From contig NZ_MVIJ01000052.1 of the NCBI RefSeq assembly GCF_002086735.1, forward strand, positions 1-33,550: a stretch of DNA of 33,550 nt. Reading direction: 5' to 3'. Below the pieces are notes generated by a model. That model was not told the origin of the DNA. It saw nothing but the letters and a program-made list of their open reading frames with translations, and made no database searches. This DNA is from Mycobacterium scrofulaceum (GTDB taxonomy: Bacteria > Actinomycetota > Actinomycetes > Mycobacteriales > Mycobacteriaceae). A program made the translations under genes and the position numbers. This document shows, piece after piece, positions 7,145 to 14,054 of the stretch (position 1 is its first letter; each line of letters opens with the position of its first letter).

Positions 7145-8265
7145 ACCGCAAGCGTGTCGTCATTGCCGGGCTCGGAGACGCGGGCGTCCTGGCCGCGATC
7201 CGGCTTTCCGGGTACGCCGACGTCGTCGGCATCTCCGTCAAGCCCGCGCTGGTCAGCGGTCAGGAACTGGGTGTCCGGCTGTCCCGCCCGGACGACTGGG
7301 CCCGCGATTACTGGATTCCGTTCGACAGGTTCCGTCGCCTGGACCGGGTGCGGACGGTGCACGCCCGGCTGACCGGGCTGGACCTGGCCGCCCGCACCGT
7401 CGTGGGCGAAGGCGCCGACGGTGCGGCCGTCGCCGAGGAGTACGACGCGCTGATCATCTCGACCGGGGTCAGCAACGGCTTCTGGCGACGCCCGACGCTG
7501 CAATCGGCCGCCGAGGTCGGCGCGGAGCTGAGCGCCGCGCATGACCGGCTGGCCGCCGCCGGCTCGGTCATCGTCGTGGGCGGCGGCGCGGCGGCGGTGA
7601 GCAGCGCGCTCAACATGGCCGCCACCTGGCCGGGCAAGCGGGTCGACCTGTACTTCCCCGGGCCGTCCGCGCTGGAGGCCTACCACCCGCGCATCTGGAG
7701 CCGGATCCGGGACCGGCTCACCGGCCTGGGCGTGGGCGTCCACCCGGGCCACCGCGCCGTCCTGCCCGACGGGTTCGCCGGCGAGGAGATCACCGCCGAC
7801 CCGGTGCGCTGGAGCACCGGCCAACCCGCGGCCCGCGCCGACGCCGTGCTGTGGGCGATCGGACGGGTGCGGCCCAACACCGATTGGCTGCCGCCGGAGC
7901 TGCTCGACGAGCGCGGCTTCGTGCGCGTGACGCCGCAGCTGCGGGTGCCCGGCCATCCCGGTGTCTTCGCGGTCGGCGACGTCGCGGCGACCGACCCCCT
8001 GCGCAGCTCGGCCCGCAACCGCGGGGACGCGCTGGTGGCCCGCAACGTCCGCGCCGAGCTCGGCGGCGGGCGGCCGGGCGCCTACCGGGCGCCGACGCGG
8101 CGGTGGGGTTCGCTGGTGGGCGCGCAACCCGACGGGCTGGAGGTCTTTCTGCCCACCGGGCATTCGTTCCGGTTTCCGTCCTGGTCGGTCGAGCGGGTGG
8201 TGATGCCGTGGATCGTGCGGTGGGGCATGTATCGCGGGGTACGGGAGAACGATCCGCTCGGTTGA
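7141..8265 (+). CDS. AIF/FSP1-like FAD-dependent pyridine nucleotide oxidoreductase
   Basis: A 374-residue two-dinucleotide-fold flavoenzyme. The N-terminal FAD motif is VVIAGLGDAG (6-15). The NAD(P)H Rossmann motif is VIVVGGGAAAV near residue 145. The second FAD motif is GVFAVGDVAATDP near 280. There is no redox-active CxxxxC disulfide, which places it with AIF/NDH-2-like reductases rather than disulfide reductases. It starts inside the stop of the DUF1295 gene (ATGA), so stoichiometric co-translation is likely. The simplest model is that it passes reducing equivalents from NAD(P)H to its membrane partner or to a quinone; this is inference. It ends 2 bp before the convergent end of the multicopper oxidase gene. 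The C-terminal 40 residues, rich in Trp and Arg, could contact the membrane. Confidence 0.85.
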   Translation: MNRKRVVIAGLGDAGVLAAIRLSGYADVVGISVKPALVSGQELGVRLSRPDDWARDYWIPFDRFRRLDRVRTVHARLTGLDLAARTVVGEGADGAAVAEEYDALIISTGVSNGFWRRPTLQSAAEVGAELSAAHDRLAAAGSVIVVGGGAAAVSSALNMAATWPGKRVDLYFPGPSALEAYHPRIWSRIRDRLTGLGVGVHPGHRAVLPDGFAGEEITADPVRWSTGQPAARADAVLWAIGRVRPNTDWLPPELLDERGFVRVTPQLRVPGHPGVFAVGDVAATDPLRSSARNRGDALVARNVRAELGGGRPGAYRAPTRRWGSLVGAQPDGLEVFLPTGHSFRFPSWSVERVVMPWIVRWGMYRGVRENDPLG

Positions 8266-8267
8266 GG

Positions 8268-9728
8268 TCAGCCGCTGTTGAGCAGCAGCATCAGGCCGTA
8301 GTCCATGTGGATCTGCTGGTGGCAGTGCAGCAGCGACAGGCCGGGCTGGTCGGCGACGAAGTCGACCTCCATGCTCTGGTAGCCGCCCAGCATCGCGACG
8401 TCCTTGCGCACGCCGGCCGTCGGCGTGCCGGCGAATCGGGTGATTTCGAACGTGTGCCGGTGCAGGTGCATCGGGTGCAGGTCGTCGCTGGCGTTGCGGA
8501 AGCGCAGCCGGTAGCGCGCGCCGCGGCGCACGTCGAGCACGGGCCGGTTGGTGTCCATGTCGAAGGCCGTGCCGTTGATCGTCCAGGCGTTGAACCCGTC
8601 GTCGGCGGCGTTGCGCTTCTCGATCAGCATCTCGATGGTGCGTTCGGGCGGCGGCGCTTGCTGGCCGGGTGCGGCGAAGAGCCGGTAGTCCCAGGCGAAC
8701 GGCGGGGGCGCCCCCCATTGCGGATCCCCACCGCGCCCGGCATATTCGACCACCACCCCCATGCCGCGGCCGCGGTCGTCGTCGGAGAGGTCGCCCAGCA
8801 CCCATACCCCCGGGTTGGTCATGGTCACCAGCGCCGAGACGCGTTCGCCTGCGCCGAGCCACAGCACCGGCACGGGCGCCGGACGGGGCACCGGATTGCC
8901 GTCCAGCGCAATGACGTTGAAGGAGTGCCCGGGCAGCGCCAGGCTGCGGTTTTCGGTGGCGCTGCCGTTCAGGACGTGCAGCAACACGCGTTGGCCGGTG
9001 CGCACCCGGATGGGATCGCCGTGGCCGAGCATGCGGCCGTTGACGGCGAACGCGCCGTAGCCGACCTCGTAGCCGCGGGGTTCGCCCCGGGCCAGCGAGG
9101 CCGCCATCGCGGATTCGCCCCTCGCCCGCAGATCCGGGTCCTGTTCGCCGGGCAGGAAGTCGCTGGCCATGTCGCCGCCGCGGCTGAACGTGGGCTCGAA
9201 TTCCTTGAGCGTCAGGAAGATTTCCTGGTCGTAGGTGCCGGCATCCTGGCGGGGCTCGATGTAGACGGGGCCGACCAGCCCGGTGTATTGGCCGCGGGAC
9301 AGGTCCGAGCGAGGTACCACGTGCGTGTGGTAGAAGCGGAAACCCGCCGGGCCGGGGACGAAGGAGATCCGCCGCATGCCGTGTGCGGGGATGTAGGGCG
9401 TGCCCTCCTCGGCGGAGCCGTCGACGTCGACGCCCACGTGCTGACCGTGCCAGTGCAGCTGCTCGGGAAATCCGGTGTCGTTGAAGACATCCACCGTGGT
9501 CCGTTGGCCCTCCTTGAACCGCAGCAGCGGCCCGGGGAACTGGCCGTTGTAGGTCAAGGTCGTGACGAGGTGGCCCGGCGCCAATTCGACGGCGGTGGTG
9601 CCGATCCGGAGCGTGTGGTCGGCGTTGCCGCCGGGCGGCCCGCTCCGCCCGCACGCCGCGGCGGCGCCTCCGCTCGCGGCCAGCGCGGCCCATCTGAAGA
9701 GGTCACGCCGACGAAGCGACATGGTCAT
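8268..9728 (-). CDS. Tat-exported multicopper oxidase
   Basis: A 486-residue three-cupredoxin multicopper oxidase. The N-terminus has a twin-arginine motif (RRRDLFRW, 6-13), a hydrophobic stretch and a possible lipobox ending at C26, so a folded copper enzyme is exported and may be lipid-anchored. Copper motifs are HWH (92-94), HTH (134-136), HPMHLH (418-423) and HCHQQIH (468-474). The type-1 axial position five residues after H474 is Leu479, not the Met of CueO or CotA. It is shorter than M. tuberculosis MmcO and diverges from it in the linker regions, so it is not clearly that orthologue. Likely roles are periplasmic Cu(I) oxidation or laccase-like oxidation. It is divergent from the arsenic operon across 248 bp and may share regulation. 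The ATG at 9728 is chosen because the Tat signal follows at once; the frame stays open upstream. Confidence 0.88.
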   Translation of the reverse strand: MTMSLRRRDLFRWAALAASGGAAAACGRSGPPGGNADHTLRIGTTAVELAPGHLVTTLTYNGQFPGPLLRFKEGQRTTVDVFNDTGFPEQLHWHGQHVGVDVDGSAEEGTPYIPAHGMRRISFVPGPAGFRFYHTHVVPRSDLSRGQYTGLVGPVYIEPRQDAGTYDQEIFLTLKEFEPTFSRGGDMASDFLPGEQDPDLRARGESAMAASLARGEPRGYEVGYGAFAVNGRMLGHGDPIRVRTGQRVLLHVLNGSATENRSLALPGHSFNVIALDGNPVPRPAPVPVLWLGAGERVSALVTMTNPGVWVLGDLSDDDRGRGMGVVVEYAGRGGDPQWGAPPPFAWDYRLFAAPGQQAPPPERTIEMLIEKRNAADDGFNAWTINGTAFDMDTNRPVLDVRRGARYRLRFRNASDDLHPMHLHRHTFEITRFAGTPTAGVRKDVAMLGGYQSMEVDFVADQPGLSLLHCHQQIHMDYGLMLLLNSG

Positions 9729-9956
9729 CGCCTCGCCGGGGCGGCGTCGAGGGCGGGCAGCAGGAAGCCGATGCTCCGTCCGCATCGAGGAACCGTAGTC
9801 TCTCTCGCCGCCATCCCCGCGGAGGATACGCCGAATTGGTCCCGGAGTGCGGCCGCCGGGTGGGTGACGACACGATCCATCGCACACATCGACACCGTTC
9901 AGGGTTGCCTGGCGTAGTCGGCGAGCCGCGCGAGCCGAGGGTGGCGCACTGATTCG

Positions 9957-9971
9957 ATAAGTGTTTATATA
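9957..9971 (+). promoter_or_regulatory. Putative arsR operator and overlapping -10 for a leaderless transcript
   Basis: An AT-rich island in GC-rich DNA. ATAA-GTGT-TTAT (9957-9968) is a dyad, and TATATA (9966-9971) lies 6-11 nt before the arsR ATG at 9977. AGAAGG touches the ATG with no spacing, so it cannot serve as a normal ribosome binding site. A start of transcription at the ATG itself would fit. Autorepression by ArsR at this dyad is expected from the family. Confidence 0.45.
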
Positions 9972-9976
9972 GAAGG

Positions 9977-10303
9977 ATGTCAAATCAAGGAGTGGCGTGC
10001 TGTCCCACCCTGGGCACCGCCGCCATGGCCGAGGCGCAGGCCACCGACCTGGCGGCGATGTTCAAGGCGCTCGGCGACCCGGTGCGCCTGAGGATGCTGA
10101 GCCTGATCGCCAGCCACCCCGGCGGCGAGGCCTGCGTCTGCGAGATCTCGGCCACCTTCGACCTCTCCCAGCCGACGATCTCCCATCACCTCAAGCTGTT
10201 GCGCTCCGCCGGGCTGGTGGACTGCGAGCGACGCGGCACCTGGGTCTACTACTGGGTGATTCCCGCGGCGCTGCAGCAACTTTCGTCGGTCCTGCAGTCA
10301 TGA
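9977..10303 (+). CDS. arsR: ArsR-family arsenic-responsive repressor
   Basis: A 108-residue winged-helix repressor of the ArsR/SmtB family. The recognition helix lies in LSQPTISHHLKLLRSAGLV (about 63-81). The metalloid-sensing cysteines C53 and C55 sit in EACVCEI, equivalent to the ELCVCDL site of E. coli ArsR, and there is an additional C8-C9 pair near the N-terminus that could supply a third thiolate. It should repress its own operon until As(III) or Sb(III) binds. It is the first gene of arsR-acr3-arsC-cadI; its TGA overlaps the acr3 start (ATGA). The start may be leaderless. Met17 (10025) is a possible alternative start but would lose the CC pair. Confidence 0.9.
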   Translation: MSNQGVACCPTLGTAAMAEAQATDLAAMFKALGDPVRLRMLSLIASHPGGEACVCEISATFDLSQPTISHHLKLLRSAGLVDCERRGTWVYYWVIPAALQQLSSVLQS

Positions 10304-11379
10304 CCGAAACAAGCGCCTCGACGCCGGCCGCGGCGACGACCCGCCTCCCGACATTGGACCGCCTCCTGCCGGTATGGATCGGCGCGGCGATGGTCGCCGG
10401 ACTGTTGCTGGGACGAATCGTTCCAGGGCTCGGGTCGGCCCTGAGCGCCGTTGCCGTTCAAGGGGTTTCGTTGCCGATCGCGGCCGGCCTGCTGGTCATG
10501 ATGTATCCGGTGCTGGCCAAGGTTCGCTACGACCGGCTCGACGAAGTCACCGCCGACCGCAAGCTGATGGTGTCGTCCGTCCTGCTCAACTGGGTGGTCG
10601 GGCCCGCCGTGATGTTCATGCTGGCCTGGTCGCTGCTCGCGGACCTGCCCGAGTACCGCACGGGCCTGATCATCGTCGGGCTGGCCCGCTGCATCGCCAT
10701 GGTGATCATCTGGAACGACCTGGCCTGCGGGGACCGCGAGGCCGCGGCCGTGCTGGTCGCGCTGAATTCGCTGTTCCAGGTGGTGATGTTCGCCGCGCTG
10801 GGCTGGTTCTACCTGTCGGTGCTGCCGGGATGGCTGGGCCTGCCCCAAACCGGCATCAACGTCTCCCCCTGGCAGATCGCCAAGGCGGTGCTCGTCTTCC
10901 TCGGCATTCCGCTGCTGGCCGGCTACCTCTCCCGCCGGCTGGGCGAACGATTCCGGGGCCGGCAGTGGTACGAGACGCGGTTCCTCCCCCGCATCGGGCC
11001 CTGGGCGCTGTACGGGTTGCTGTTCACCATCGTGATCCTCTTCGCCCTGCAGGGCCATCAGATCACCTCCCGCCCGTGGGACGTGGCCCGCATCGCGATC
11101 CCGCTGCTGGCCTACTTCGCGATCATGTGGGCCGGCGGGTACGCGCTGGGACTGCTGCTGCGCCTCGGCTACGCCCGCACCGCCACCCTCGCCTTCACCG
11201 CCGCCGGCAACAACTTCGAGCTCGCCATCGCGGTGGCCATCGCGACCTACGGCGTCACCTCCGGGCAAGCGCTCGCCGGGGTCGTCGGCCCGCTGATCGA
11301 GGTGCCCGTCCTGGTCGGCCTGGTCTACGTCTCGCTTGCCCTGCGCGCCCGGCTGTTCGGCGGACGCGATGACCGGTAA
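10300..11379 (+). CDS. acr3: Arsenite efflux transporter Acr3
   Basis: A 359-residue membrane protein with about ten helices, of the Acr3/ArsB-type bile-acid:Na+ symporter superfamily. The conserved transport cysteine is C131 in GLARCIAMVIIWNDLACGD, and the conserved glutamate lies in TAAGNNFELAIA in the ninth helix. It extrudes As(III) using the proton gradient. Its ATG overlaps the arsR stop (ATGA) and its last 11 bases overlap the arsC start in another frame, so all three are co-translated. In M. tuberculosis the corresponding protein (Rv2643) is, from memory, an Acr3-ArsC fusion; here the two parts are separate frames. Confidence 0.93.
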   Translation: MTETSASTPAAATTRLPTLDRLLPVWIGAAMVAGLLLGRIVPGLGSALSAVAVQGVSLPIAAGLLVMMYPVLAKVRYDRLDEVTADRKLMVSSVLLNWVVGPAVMFMLAWSLLADLPEYRTGLIIVGLARCIAMVIIWNDLACGDREAAAVLVALNSLFQVVMFAALGWFYLSVLPGWLGLPQTGINVSPWQIAKAVLVFLGIPLLAGYLSRRLGERFRGRQWYETRFLPRIGPWALYGLLFTIVILFALQGHQITSRPWDVARIAIPLLAYFAIMWAGGYALGLLLRLGYARTATLAFTAAGNNFELAIAVAIATYGVTSGQALAGVVGPLIEVPVLVGLVYVSLALRARLFGGRDDR

Positions 11380-11794
11380 GCCGAGCGTCCTGTTCGTCTG
11401 CGTGCACAACGCCGGACGCTCGCAGATGGCCGCCGCCCTGCTGAGCCGGATGGCCGGGGGGCGCGTCGAAGTTCGTTCCGCCGGAACGCAACCCGCGGAC
11501 GAGGTCAACCCCGTCGCCGTTGCGGCGCTGGCCGAACTCGGCATCGATCTCACCGCGGCCACCCCGACCGTCCTCACCGGCGACGACGTGCGGGTCAGCG
11601 ACGTCGTGATCACCATGGGCTGCGGCGACACCTGCCCCTACTTCCCGGGAGTGTCCTACCGGGACTGGAAAGTGCCCGACCCCGCCGGCCGACCGCTCAC
11701 CGCGGTGCGCGCCATCCGCGACGACATCGCCACCCGCGTCGAGGCGCTGATCGCCGAACTCCTGCCGATTACAACGCCCGGCGCAACCCCGTAA
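11369..11794 (+). CDS. arsC: Arsenate reductase ArsC, low-molecular-weight phosphatase type
   Basis: A 141-residue protein of the low-molecular-weight tyrosine phosphatase fold. The nucleophile loop is C11-V-H-N-A-G-R17-S, followed by C85 and C89 in MGCGDTCPYF and the acidic VPDP (102-105) that supplies the general acid. The C11/C85/C89 arrangement is that of actinobacterial ArsC enzymes, which reduce As(V) to As(III) with thioredoxin or mycothiol/mycoredoxin as reductant; which one applies here cannot be read from sequence. The product is the Acr3 substrate. The ATG at 11369 lies within the 3' end of acr3. The reading frame differs from acr3, so no fusion protein is made without frameshifting. 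Confidence 0.92.
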   Translation: MTGKPSVLFVCVHNAGRSQMAAALLSRMAGGRVEVRSAGTQPADEVNPVAVAALAELGIDLTAATPTVLTGDDVRVSDVVITMGCGDTCPYFPGVSYRDWKVPDPAGRPLTAVRAIRDDIATRVEALIAELLPITTPGATP

Positions 11795-11818
11795 CCGCAC
11801 CCGAAGTAAGGACCCCCC

Positions 11819-12235
11819 ATGTCTCGTGTGCAGCTCGCCCTCAACGTCGACGACCTCGGCGAGGCGATCGCGTTCTACTCCAAGCTGTTCGACACCGACC
11901 CGGCCAAGGTCAAGCCCGGCTACGCCAACTTCGCGATCGCCGAGCCCCCGCTCAAACTGGTGCTGCTGGAGAACCCCGGTCACGGCGGCAGCCTCAACCA
12001 CCTGGGCGTGGAAGTCGCCTCCAGCGAAGCCGTGCACGCCGAGATCGCCCGCCTCACCGAACGCGAGCTGGTCACCGAGGAGGAGCTGGACACCACCTGC
12101 TGCTTCGCCAACCAGGACAAGGTGTGGGTCACCGGGCCCGGCGGGGAGCGCTGGGAGGTCTACACCGTCATCGCGGACTCCGACACCTTCGGAACACCCG
12201 CCGACGGGCCCGAAGCGGCCTGTTGCCAGCCCTAG
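11819..12235 (+). CDS. cadI: CadI-like VOC-fold protein of the arsenic/cadmium response
   Basis: A 138-residue single-domain glyoxalase/VOC-fold protein. It matches M. tuberculosis CadI (Rv2641) nearly throughout from memory: MSRVQLALNV, KPGYANFAI, NHLGVEV, TTCCFA, DKVWVTGPGGERWEVYTV. It is a relative of ArsI, the Fe(II) C-As lyase that demethylates methylarsenite. Of the three ArsI iron ligands, His (H61) and Glu (E113) are present, but the first His is Gln5. The As(III)-binding pair C94-C95 is present, and a second CC (135-136) closes the protein. It is the last gene of the arsenic operon, 24 bp after arsC with a GTAAGGA ribosome binding site. It may be a C-As lyase or a metal-binding protein. 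Confidence 0.9.
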   Translation: MSRVQLALNVDDLGEAIAFYSKLFDTDPAKVKPGYANFAIAEPPLKLVLLENPGHGGSLNHLGVEVASSEAVHAEIARLTERELVTEEELDTTCCFANQDKVWVTGPGGERWEVYTVIADSDTFGTPADGPEAACCQP

Positions 12236-12283
12236 CGGCGCGCCGCGCGGTTGCCCCGCGGGCCGAACGGGAAGACTGAGCGG

Positions 12284-12781
12284 ATGGCCGACCGGGGAGA
12301 AGATGCGTTCGAGAAGCTGGTGGCGGTGCTGAACTACCCGATGTACGTCGTCACCACGCGGGCCGACGGCATCGCGGCGGGCTGCCTGGTCGGATTCGCC
12401 AGCCAGACCAGCATCCACCCACCCCGATTCCTGGTCGGGTTGTCCAGGAAGAACCACACGTTCCGGGTCGCCGCCGAGGCGACGCACCTGGCGGTGCACG
12501 TGTTCGACCACGAGCACCTCGCCACCGTGGAGCTGTTCGGCAGCCAAACCGGCGACGAGGTCGACAAGTTCGGCCGCTGCGCGTGGCACATCGGCCCGGC
12601 CGGGATGCCCATCCTCGACGACGCGGCCGCATGGTTCGTCGGCGAGATCCGCGAGCGTTTCTCGCTGGGCGACCACGTCGGGCACCTGCTCGCGCCGATC
12701 GACGGCAACCCGCCGCGGGAACTGGAGAGCTGGGTGTCCTTCGGCGACGTCCGCCATCTGGAACCCGGCCACGAGGCCTAG
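12284..12781 (+). CDS. Flavin-reductase-like FMN-binding split-barrel protein
   Basis: A 165-residue protein of the flavin reductase domain family. The typical start YPMYVVTTRADGIAAGCLVG is followed by FASQTSIHPPRFLVGLSRKNHTF, the FMN-binding part, and later by AVHVFDHEHLATVELFG. These enzymes reduce FMN or FAD with NAD(P)H to feed a monooxygenase, or bind flavin for other redox work. No monooxygenase is adjacent, so the substrate is unknown. It stops 2 bp before the GTG of the RibD-C reductase, so the two are an operon. The ATG at 12284 is preferred over an earlier in-frame codon because the family starts shortly before the FMN motif. Confidence 0.82.
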   Translation: MADRGEDAFEKLVAVLNYPMYVVTTRADGIAAGCLVGFASQTSIHPPRFLVGLSRKNHTFRVAAEATHLAVHVFDHEHLATVELFGSQTGDEVDKFGRCAWHIGPAGMPILDDAAAWFVGEIRERFSLGDHVGHLLAPIDGNPPRELESWVSFGDVRHLEPGHEA

Positions 12782-12783
12782 CC

Positions 12784-13467
12784 GTGATCCCCCGGGTGGG
12801 CACCGTCGCCGACGTCACCGAACTCGCGTCGTTCTACGCCGATCCCGCGCGGGGCGTGCGGGCCAACATGATCTTCAGCGCCGACGGCGCCGCCGCGTTC
12901 GGCGGTCGGGCCGGCCCGCTGTCGTGCCCCACCGATCAACGGCTGCTGAAAATCCTGCGCGGCTTCGCCGACGTCGTGTTGGTGGGCGCCGGCACCGCGC
13001 GCGCCGAGAACTACGGTCCCGTGCGGCTCGTCGACGGCGGCCACGGCCCGCCGCCCCCGATCGCGGTGATCAGCCGCAGCGGCCGGCTGCCGTCGAGGCT
13101 GCTCAGCGAGCCCGACCGGCCGCCGATCGTGGTGACCTGCGCGGGGGCCGCGGCGGCGCGCGACGAGCCCGGCGACCGGCGGGAGGTGCTGGTGGCCGGC
13201 GAAGACTCGGTCGACGTGGCGCGCGCCGTCGCGCTGCTGCGCGCCCGGGGCATGCACCGCATCCTGTGCGAGGGCGGCCCGACGGTGCTCGACGAGCTGG
13301 TGGAAGCCGACGCCGTGGACGAGATCTGCGTGACGCTGGCCCCCAAGCTCGCCGCCAGCCAGCCGGTGGGCCGCCTGACGCCGTCGGCGCTGCCCGCGCC
13401 GGTGACGATGCGCCTCGAGCACGCGCTGGTCTGCGACGACTACGTGTTCCTGAAATACCGGCGCTGA
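12784..13467 (+). CDS. Pyrimidine reductase family protein (RibD C-terminal domain)
   Basis: A 227-residue protein with the dihydrofolate-reductase-like RibD-C fold. Signatures are RANMIFSADGAAAFGG (28-43), LRGFADVVLVGAGTARAENYG (58-78), PIAVISRSG and the NADPH-binding RILCEGGPTVLDELVEADAVDE. It resembles M. tuberculosis Rv2671, a stand-alone RibD-C reductase. Possible activity is NADPH-dependent reduction of a diaminouracil riboside phosphate, folate or related pteridine; it lacks the RibD deaminase domain. Start is GTG, 2 bp after the flavin reductase stop. Pairing with an FMN protein may reflect flavin supply, which is inference. Confidence 0.85.
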   Translation: MIPRVGTVADVTELASFYADPARGVRANMIFSADGAAAFGGRAGPLSCPTDQRLLKILRGFADVVLVGAGTARAENYGPVRLVDGGHGPPPPIAVISRSGRLPSRLLSEPDRPPIVVTCAGAAAARDEPGDRREVLVAGEDSVDVARAVALLRARGMHRILCEGGPTVLDELVEADAVDEICVTLAPKLAASQPVGRLTPSALPAPVTMRLEHALVCDDYVFLKYRR

Positions 13468-13611
13468 CCGCGCTCGACATGCAGCCGGCGAAGCTGCTTC
13501 CTATGATGGAAATGCCGGGTTGCCCCGTCGTATCGAATCCCCTGCGCGGCATCGTTTTCAGTTCCTCGCCGTCCACTTTCTCGAGCCCTACAGAGGAGGA
13601 CCATCGGCCAG

Positions 13612-13953
13612 GTGAGCAATTCACAGGACGACCACGACTACCGCAACCTGGCGGTGAACCGGCTGCGACCCAGCGAACTTCAATGGGCGCTGAACCACGA
13701 CGCCGTGCACGGGATCGCGTACGCCTTCAAGAACCCCGTCGCCGTCGCCGAATCCATCGATGATCCCGACGACGACAGGATGACCTACCTCGTCCGCGTC
13801 AAGCGCGACGACCTGGCCAGCGCGTTCGGCAAGATCAACGACTGGATCACCGAAAACCCCGGCCCTGCCGGGATGCAGGCGTTCGGGTTCGTGCGGGCCC
13901 TGTCCCGCGAGGGGCTGACCGAACGCGCCAGCGGTGACGACGAACTCCGCTGA
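13612..13953 (+). CDS. Small conserved-looking protein of unknown function
   Basis: A 113-residue, soluble, acidic protein with no signal peptide or membrane segment and no cysteines. The start is GTG at 13612, preceded by GAGGAGGA at 13593-13600 with about 11 nt spacing. The central part (DDDRMTYLVRVKRDDLASAFGKINDWITENPGPAG) looks like a compact alpha/beta domain. I do not recognise the family. It is 144 bp after the RibD-C gene and about 100 bp before the pknE-type kinase, on the same strand, so it is probably a separate unit. The strong ribosome binding site and even codon use support that it is real. Confidence 0.65.
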   Translation: MSNSQDDHDYRNLAVNRLRPSELQWALNHDAVHGIAYAFKNPVAVAESIDDPDDDRMTYLVRVKRDDLASAFGKINDWITENPGPAGMQAFGFVRALSREGLTERASGDDELR

Positions 13954-14054
13954 CCGCGCCCATCGGATTAGCTGGCTTTCGCTATTCGCCGTGCCCAGCG
14001 GGCTGTGAAACCTTAGCCTTATGCCTGCGCACGGTCGGTGGCTGAGGAGTCGGA

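Noticed and set aside
6145..8265. A single large frame spanning the DUF1295 and FAD oxidoreductase region
   Set aside because: The first half is an out-of-frame shadow of the DUF1295 gene; only the part from 7141 is a real protein with an FAD motif at its start.
12235..12246. Palindrome GCGGCGCGCCGC just after cadI
   Set aside because: As a hairpin it gives only a 4-bp stem, and such GC palindromes are common by chance at this base composition.
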